A DNA stretch of 64,000 nucleotides, from assembly GCA_958496175.1 (NCBI GenBank), contig OY292275.1, positions 44,531,701 to 44,595,700 of the forward strand. The letters are read 5' to 3'. This stretch comes from Sisyra terminalis (taxonomy: Eukaryota > Arthropoda > Insecta > Neuroptera > Sisyridae). Under the pieces are notes generated by a model. That model saw only the letters and a list, made by a program, of their open reading frames with translations. It did no database searches and was not told the origin of the DNA. A program made the position numbers and the translations under genes. This document shows positions 58,643 through 64,000 of the stretch, piece after piece (the stretch's first letter is position 1; each line of letters begins with the position of its first letter).

Positions 58643-59960
58643 ATTTTTGATATGAAAAAGAAGCAATTAATGAAACCAAAAAATTCTTTCTTTTCTCCCC
58701 ATCATAAGAGAGAACCCCCATAATATACAAATAACACATACCTAGCCGCGTAAGTAACTTTGTAAAAATGCTTTTAATAACTGATATTATATCAATTTCT
58801 TTATCCAATAATTGGGTAAAAAAACATTAACGAACTACCGATAATAAATGTTTAAGATAATAAAATAAATTTGCAAACATTGATAGTAATATTTTAATTT
58901 ATTGGGTATTATTTTTATGGAGATCGATGAGGGATTTCAAAAATTATATAGGGGTCAATGATTATACAAGTTTGGCGACCATAAGAACCAAATACATCAG
59001 GAAAGAGAAAGATGACCCATATAAATCTTTGATAGTTGCATTCGGATGCACATCCCGTAATAAAATATAGACAGTTATTTAAATCGTTAACTATGAAACC
59101 GTCATACAATTTATTTCAAAAATCATGAATCCAAACTACAACATGATTAGAAACTATATTATCCAAATCGAATATGCAGCTGGTTAAATTCAAATTTGCT
59201 AATGTATGTATGTCAAATAATCAGCTTCAGACCTTCATATTTTATATTATATTTACAAAGAGATTTCCTTTGATAATTTGCTCAATGGGCAAATATCGCT
59301 CAAAGCAAATATTTCCATGTTATGAGATAAAATGAATTGAAATATATGTACAAATGTTGTGCTCATCAATATTAAACGTTCTGATTGAGCCATTAACAAA
59401 TAAAATTTGTTTGTTCGCGACCGCTCAAAAGGGCTTAACAAGAGTCCCATTAAAATTATGCAAAAACTTCGATTCGATTTGAAAAATTCATCCAATTTAA
59501 ATTCAATTTTGAACCATAATGGTTCTTTTAAACTTTAACTTAATTACACATTTTCATGGAAACTCAATTTTTGTTCTACAAGAACAAGTTTTGTGGATCG
59601 CAAGGAAATTTATTTCTTAATTAATTAATATTTAACGTCTGAACATTGAAATTTGAAAATAATTCAAACGTGAAATTAAACTCTTCAGAATCGTTGTTTG
59701 TATTTAAATATTTTTCACGTGAAACTTGTCAAAGTTTCTTTTAAGAATATATATTTGAATTTTCCAAGAATTTGTCTCCAAGAAACTGTCTCAACTACTC
59801 ATTGAACTGTAATTAGAGACCCAAAAAAATATTGACCTGACCTCTACTGAAACTATTGAGAAATAAAATTTTTAGGCAAAAATGCAGTGAAGACAAAAAG
59901 GAAAGTCGCTTTTTAAAATTATAAGCACGAAAAGAAAAAAATCGAATACTGAACGTCCAC
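58643..59960. other. AT-rich DNA, nothing recognised
   Basis: Minus-strand frames of 64 and 80 codons (58915-59109, 59253-59495) have no motif and are not supported. Confidence 0.4.
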
Positions 59961-60116
59961 TTAAACACACAAAGCCTTAATGATCCCATTAATCAGCATC
60001 TAGGTCACCCAAACGGCGGCTACGATCATCAAAAACAGAGTAAAAACTAAGCGAAAAGTTCCCATTAGGGGAATTTCCACCAACACTTCAATGAAACTCT
60101 CGCCCAAAGATAAAAT
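59961..60116 (-). pseudogene. Candidate coding remnant with hydrophobic tail (unidentified)
   Basis: On minus, after an AG at 60117, a frame reads ILSLGESFIEVLVEIPLMG, then TFRLVFTLFLMIVAAVWVT, a TAG at 60000-60002, then MLINGIIKALCV and TAA. The second segment is a plausible membrane helix; if the TAG replaces Trp (TGG), the helix and tail would continue. I do not recognise the family. The acceptor has no good pyrimidine tract, and the opposite strand is also open, so this may be chance. Confidence 0.2.
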
Positions 60117-61259
60117 CTATTAATCCCTCGGGACCTACTAAACAATTTTTTTTCATTTAAAAACCATCGCTATATTATCATTTATAATTTCCATTTTATG
60201 CAAAACTTTAAGCCGAGAACCCCCAATTGGCCGCTTCAATTTCTTGGATGATCATCATCGCAATTTGCAACCCTTATTATTACACGGGAGGAGCCTCACA
60301 ATCACCAAATTTTTCGACACTTGTTGATTCCACTTTACATCCCCACAAGATGTCTCTACAAAAAACTACATGACGTCACCAATTTCTAGCTTATTTGTTT
60401 GGTGAAACAAAAGCAAATCAAATTTCAATTGTTTGGAAACTTGTTTATAATTGTTGATGTTTTCTTGGCTTTAAAAATGGATGTTTTTATGAGTGTTTAT
60501 GTTATAGAAGTTATTTGGATGCTCCCCTTGACGTTAATAGGTGCTTGGCATTAAAACAAATTGCACGTCATGGGGTTTGAACTACCGAATGGGAAACGCA
60601 AGTAAATTTTCCTGGTTTTTGGGGTTTAATAGATGAATTTTCAATTGGGAGAGTTAGAGGAAGGGATGTAAATGTAGGGGAAGTCAAAATGTGTCTGTTA
60701 TAAGTTAATTATCCGTCATATATGCATTCTTATGCATGATTTATTGCCTGTTTCCCACACCAAACCAAACAATAAGGACGTGAGAAAATAAACAGTAACT
60801 TCGACCTATTTGGTTCAAACTTAATTGCAAAACTAAATAGAGTGGAAAAAAAAAAAGTTTTCAAATAAAATGGTTCCAACTTTATAGCCAAAGATCAAAT
60901 GCTTTTATGACCATTTTATAGTAGTTTAGCTGCATCGTTTATGCTAAATGATTTTATAGCTTGAAGAATTTAAAGGATTAAAAGCTTTGGCTTTTGAATC
61001 AGACCTTTAAGAAGGACTTTATTTATTTATTTTTCGTGGAAGCTCAGAACACTTTTTTTTTTGTTGATGAATTTTGTGATTATTAATTCTTTTTAACACG
61101 AAAAGCACAATGAACACAATTGTAAAAGCACTCGAAGAAGATGAAGAATAAATTAAGGCTCACTCTGATATTTAATAATGAACACAAACACAAGCACACA
61201 CAGCAACAAGTATTTGAAACGCGAAAAATTTTCTTATCATGGTATTAGTTTAGGGTCGC
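60117..61259. other. Unassigned DNA
   Basis: 60200-60320 is slightly GC-richer (CCGAGAACCCCCAATTGGCC); the rest is AT-rich with T-runs. No supported feature. Confidence 0.35.
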
Positions 61260-61690
61260 AATTGAGCAGGGGTGAGATTACGACCCGTGATGGGTTGGTC
61301 CGACCCGATGGAGGTCCACGCGCAAAACAACATATTTGCAACGTTCATTGTAAAATGTTTTGAAGGAAAAGGTTTTTCTGAATGGAAAAATTTTGTTGAT
61401 AGATCGGAAGAGGAAAAGGGAGGGTTGAGGGGGTTGTTTATTTTTTTGGTCGTTCCATTGGGAACCGTCCGATCCGACTTTCTTGTGACGACCGAAAATT
61501 TCGAGAGCAACAATGAAAAAGTGTTCGGCGTTTTCGGTCGTCGAACCAACCACAACGATTCAAAGTGAGAGCCAGACTGAACGTCTAGTTTGCGTCGAAA
61601 GCCGGCGTCGCCTGTGGCGCTGCTCACCGTGCGACGCCACCCCCATCCCCATACTACAATCCTCATTCCACGCGCTGTTCGAAGCACCAC
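61260..61690. promoter_or_regulatory. GC-richer island, candidate conserved non-coding block
   Basis: GC- and CpG-rich, stop-poor in at least five overlapping frames on both strands (146 codons minus at 61250-61690; 98, 91, 61 and 74 codons in others). That many overlapping open frames point to composition. The 146-codon minus frame is the longest in the window, yet I see no domain; low-complexity Arg/Gly at its start (RTARGMRIVVWGWGWRR). It is either constrained regulatory DNA or an unrecognised exon. Confidence 0.3.
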
Positions 61691-63002
61691 TAAATTTTTC
61701 CATGATAAAACAATTTTTCAAAAAAATTAACCTTTAATGCTCCAATTACGTTCAATTTTAATCCCAACCCCGATTCATTTAAATTTTTAAAATTTCAACA
61801 TTCACCTCTTGTTCCTCATTTTTTTTTTATAAACCAAGCATTAAGCTCACCCAAATCCACCTCAAATATGTTCACATATGATGGCATTATTTTTTTTTTC
61901 AGGAAAACACATATATTGGATCATCGCATAAAATGTAAAACCACAATTCTGGAAAAGTATACATTTTAATCTAACGCCCGTCTCGTTCCCGTACAAATAT
62001 TCATGCTCACTCCCGTTGTTGTTCTCGGTTCCCGGATCCCGATTTCGTGCGTTGTCATTTCATGTTTCAATTCGTTTGGCATTTTATTTATTTTCAAGCA
62101 CGAAAATGAATTATGAACGTGTTTGTTTTGTTACATTTAAATGTCATTGTTAATATTTTCATATATTCATATATGGACCGTGAAAACCTCTATATGTTTT
62201 ATTAAAACCTATATTTGTTTTAACCAATATTTATCATATTTCATTATAAATTTAATTCACTTTTTCTCATTGAAAACATTTCGTTCAACAATCCATTTTT
62301 TCATATGAAAATTCAATATTAACTTACCATATTGTTTCCGGTATTCCTACTTAAAAAAATATGCATTGACTATTTTATTTACCAACTTTTTTGGTTCTTA
62401 CAAAACATCATTAAGAATTGTCTAATTATCTGAACTTTTGTATACATAAAAAAATGTATTGAGTCTCACTGGAAAAGATACGATAGAACATTTCTTATTT
62501 CTTATGTTAGGAAATAATTGATATATATATATAAGTATTATTGATCCTTTTCCCACGTTTAGTTTCTAAGCACAATTATTTCCTAACATATATAGCACTT
62601 CCATACCTACAGGAAGGTAACACCTCATTAACTAACAAAAAACAGTATATTTAAATAAATTCGATAATATTTTCAATAGTTCAACGAAATTGTATAAAAA
62701 TAACATATTTCATTTTCATGGAAAGGAGGAACACCCAACAAGCGTAACCGTTGAATTCGTGTTGGCATTTATAGTTCAGTAGCACCGCACTGATTCGGCA
62801 ATTTCTTCATACTTGTTTACCTCTAAAACTATTGTTGTGTTACACTTATATAACACTTGTCAGATACTCTTCTCTTTTCACGATCGAAAAAAAAGCCTTG
62901 GTCATCTTAATTCCTTCAGAATCATATACTTTATATCTATTATATTTTTAAATAGAGTTTATCCAGATATATTGAATCTTTTTGGCATGAAGTCTTCTTT
63001 AG
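61691..63002. other. AT-rich DNA with hairpin and short GC-rich patch
   Basis: 61978-62050 is a short GC-richer patch of CCCG/TTCCCG words. A 17-bp perfect inverted repeat ATGTTAGGAAATAATTG / CAATTATTTCCTAACAT lies at 62504-62520 and 62573-62589 around a TA repeat. Nothing else recognised. Confidence 0.4.
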
Positions 63003-63153
63003 CATCGTTGTGACTTGAAATTTTATGAAACGAAAAAGCGACAGTTAAAAGAGATATACTTATAAATCTATAAGGTTTAACGAACTAGAGAATGAAATAG
63101 AAAGCATTACAGTGTTTCTTATGTATGTGCGTGCTTGCGTATTACACTGCTCA
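63003..63153 (+). repeat. Dispersed repeat, copy 2 (first at 31832-31975)
   Basis: Same block order as 31832-31975, from GTGACTTGAAATTTTATGAA through AAGCGACAGTTAAAAG and AATCTATAAGGTTTAACG to TGTTTCTTATGTATGTGCG. Same orientation as copy 1. Confidence 0.75.
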
Positions 63154-63636
63154 TAAGCATATGTACTTGAACCTAAGATATAAAATTATGAAACTCGTCT
63201 TATTTTTCAAGTGCTTGATAAGAACACTCCCTTAAAAATATAAAAAATACCCTCATTTCGAATGTCGATTTCAAATAATTAAATTCATTTGTTTTAAAAC
63301 CAAAAAAAAAAATCTTTTGCAAATATTTTCATATTCTTTTACATGTTTCTTTACTTTATGCAATGGTTTTATATGTTCTTTTTGATTATTTGAAATATGA
63401 TCCAATCATTATTTATTCTGCTTCAGCTTTGGCAAATTTTTCTTTGTAATTTGTTGAAATGTTATCAGCATTGTAAACATAATATTTTTAAATTGATTTT
63501 TTTTGCTGTATTCTTATTTTATCATTAAATGTTCGCCAGTACGTTAAGAAGAAAATTCAAACAACATGGTCTTAACTGTAATCCGTCAATTGCAATTATT
63601 TATCGCTTGGTACTTTTCCTTGAACGATAAAATCCT
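63154..63636. other. AT-rich DNA, nothing recognised
   Basis: No supported feature. Confidence 0.4.
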
Positions 63637-63861
63637 CTAATATGGAACTTTTTCTTCTAGAAACAAGTTACTTTTCTTTTTGTTAACTGACGCTTCATTT
63701 GTTACTGTTCGATGATTGGTTGGTGCGATCAATGGCTCTAGAATGTTGCTGGTTACTAGGACAACAGCACCTGTAGAGCTTTCCGAGCTTTGGAAAGCTC
63801 GCGCTTGACGCGCCGCTTGTTTTCTCATATTTTTCCTCTGTTTTCTGTTATGTTTTTCCAT
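63637..63861 (-). CDS. Basic 74-codon open frame, unidentified
   Basis: Minus-strand frame MEKHNRKQRKNMRKQAARQA... with a strongly basic, helical N-terminal third and a Ser/Thr-rich remainder ending EEKVPY. An in-frame TAG lies directly before the ATG. It overlaps the 3' end of the partial frame at 63848-64000 in another register, so both cannot be coding as they stand unless a splice or frameshift joins them. The underlying DNA has three AAAGCTC/GAGCTTT motifs in 25 bases (63776-63800), which suggests regulatory constraint instead. Weak call. Confidence 0.2.
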   Translation of the reverse strand: MEKHNRKQRKNMRKQAARQARAFQSSESSTGAVVLVTSNILEPLIAPTNHRTVTNEASVNKKKSNLFLEEKVPY

Positions 63862-64000
63862 CTACTCGGCACCATATTTTAATCTGAGCTTCCAAGGCGA
63901 ATGACAGACTGATCGACAAACGCATCTGAACATAAGCGACGCCCTTGACCGAATTTTCCCGTTCCAATTTCGCCTTGGCGTAGACATCTTCGACTATTTT
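63848..64000 (-). CDS. Partial open frame at window edge, possible exon
   Basis: A 50-codon minus frame enters from beyond the right edge and stops at TAA 63848. It reads KIVEDVYAKAKLERENSVKG, VAYVQMRLSISLSFAL, then EAQIKIWCR and a short tail. G/C is enriched at third positions relative to the AT-rich flank, which favours coding. EAQIKIW is identical to the start of the third helix of engrailed-type homeodomains, and LERE lies 24 residues before IKIW, about the homeodomain spacing, but the invariant F-Q-N-x-R after W and the core F are absent. So it is either an unrelated exon (a donor CGA|GTAGAT is possible) or a badly decayed homeobox. I cannot identify it. Confidence 0.35.
   Translation of the reverse strand, partial: KIVEDVYAKAKLERENSVKGVAYVQMRLSISLSFALEAQIKIWCRVDGKT

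Noticed and set aside
1..64000. LTR retrotransposons, endogenous viruses, CRISPR arrays, rRNA
   Set aside because: No paired long terminal repeats, gag/protease/integrase motifs, regularly spaced direct repeats or rRNA-like stretches were seen.

Overview
The window is AT-rich animal DNA, almost certainly from an insect. Evidence: intron-bearing coding remnants with GT/AG splice sites, jockey- and RTE-type LINE fragments, Tc1/mariner transposase relics, tRNA-derived SINEs and several MITE families. No bacterial gene organisation, tRNA, rRNA or CRISPR array is visible. A beetle or similar insect is a guess from style, not a demonstration. No complete protein-coding gene can be supported; the window reads as intergenic or large-intron DNA loaded with mobile-element debris.

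Left part (1-20400): a palindromic foldback repeat (2385-2725, relative at 50520-51060), a 5'-truncated jockey LINE with only two in-frame stops (4290-5608), an RTE-like LINE tail (5795-6042), a long-arm inverted-repeat element (6985-7545), a hAT-type MITE (9324-9935), a diverged tandem duplication (12671-13441), a Harbinger-type MITE (13823-13985) and a mariner transposase relic (17041-17450). Between them lie GC-richer, non-repetitive islands (11740-12270, 15000-15660, 19000-19150).

Middle (20400-36950): a SINE, then the most informative locus: two adjacent exons of a broken synaptic-vesicle-2-related (SVOP-like) transporter gene on + (20971-21576), with matching intron phase and canonical splice sites but two stops, a small deletion and a frameshift. 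A jockey fragment on the minus strand is inserted just behind it. Then come a second mariner-like relic, a possible first coding exon (25859-25905), more SINEs, a 147-bp hairpin (32426-32572), a foldback element (32720-33290), the second Harbinger MITE (35181-35375), a Tc1 relic lacking its central catalytic segment (35585-36060) and a third jockey fragment.

Right part (36950-64000): more GC-richer islands, a second copy of the foldback family carrying a nested insertion with a hammerhead-like motif (39069-39760), another LINE tail (40403-40605), SINEs, a plausible terminal coding exon on minus (47654-47915), the second hAT MITE with a perfect 8-bp target duplication (58064-58634), and open reading frames at the right edge that may belong to a gene continuing beyond the window. 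The GC-richer islands share a recurrent AAAGCTC/GAGCTTT motif and are the best candidates for conserved regulatory DNA.
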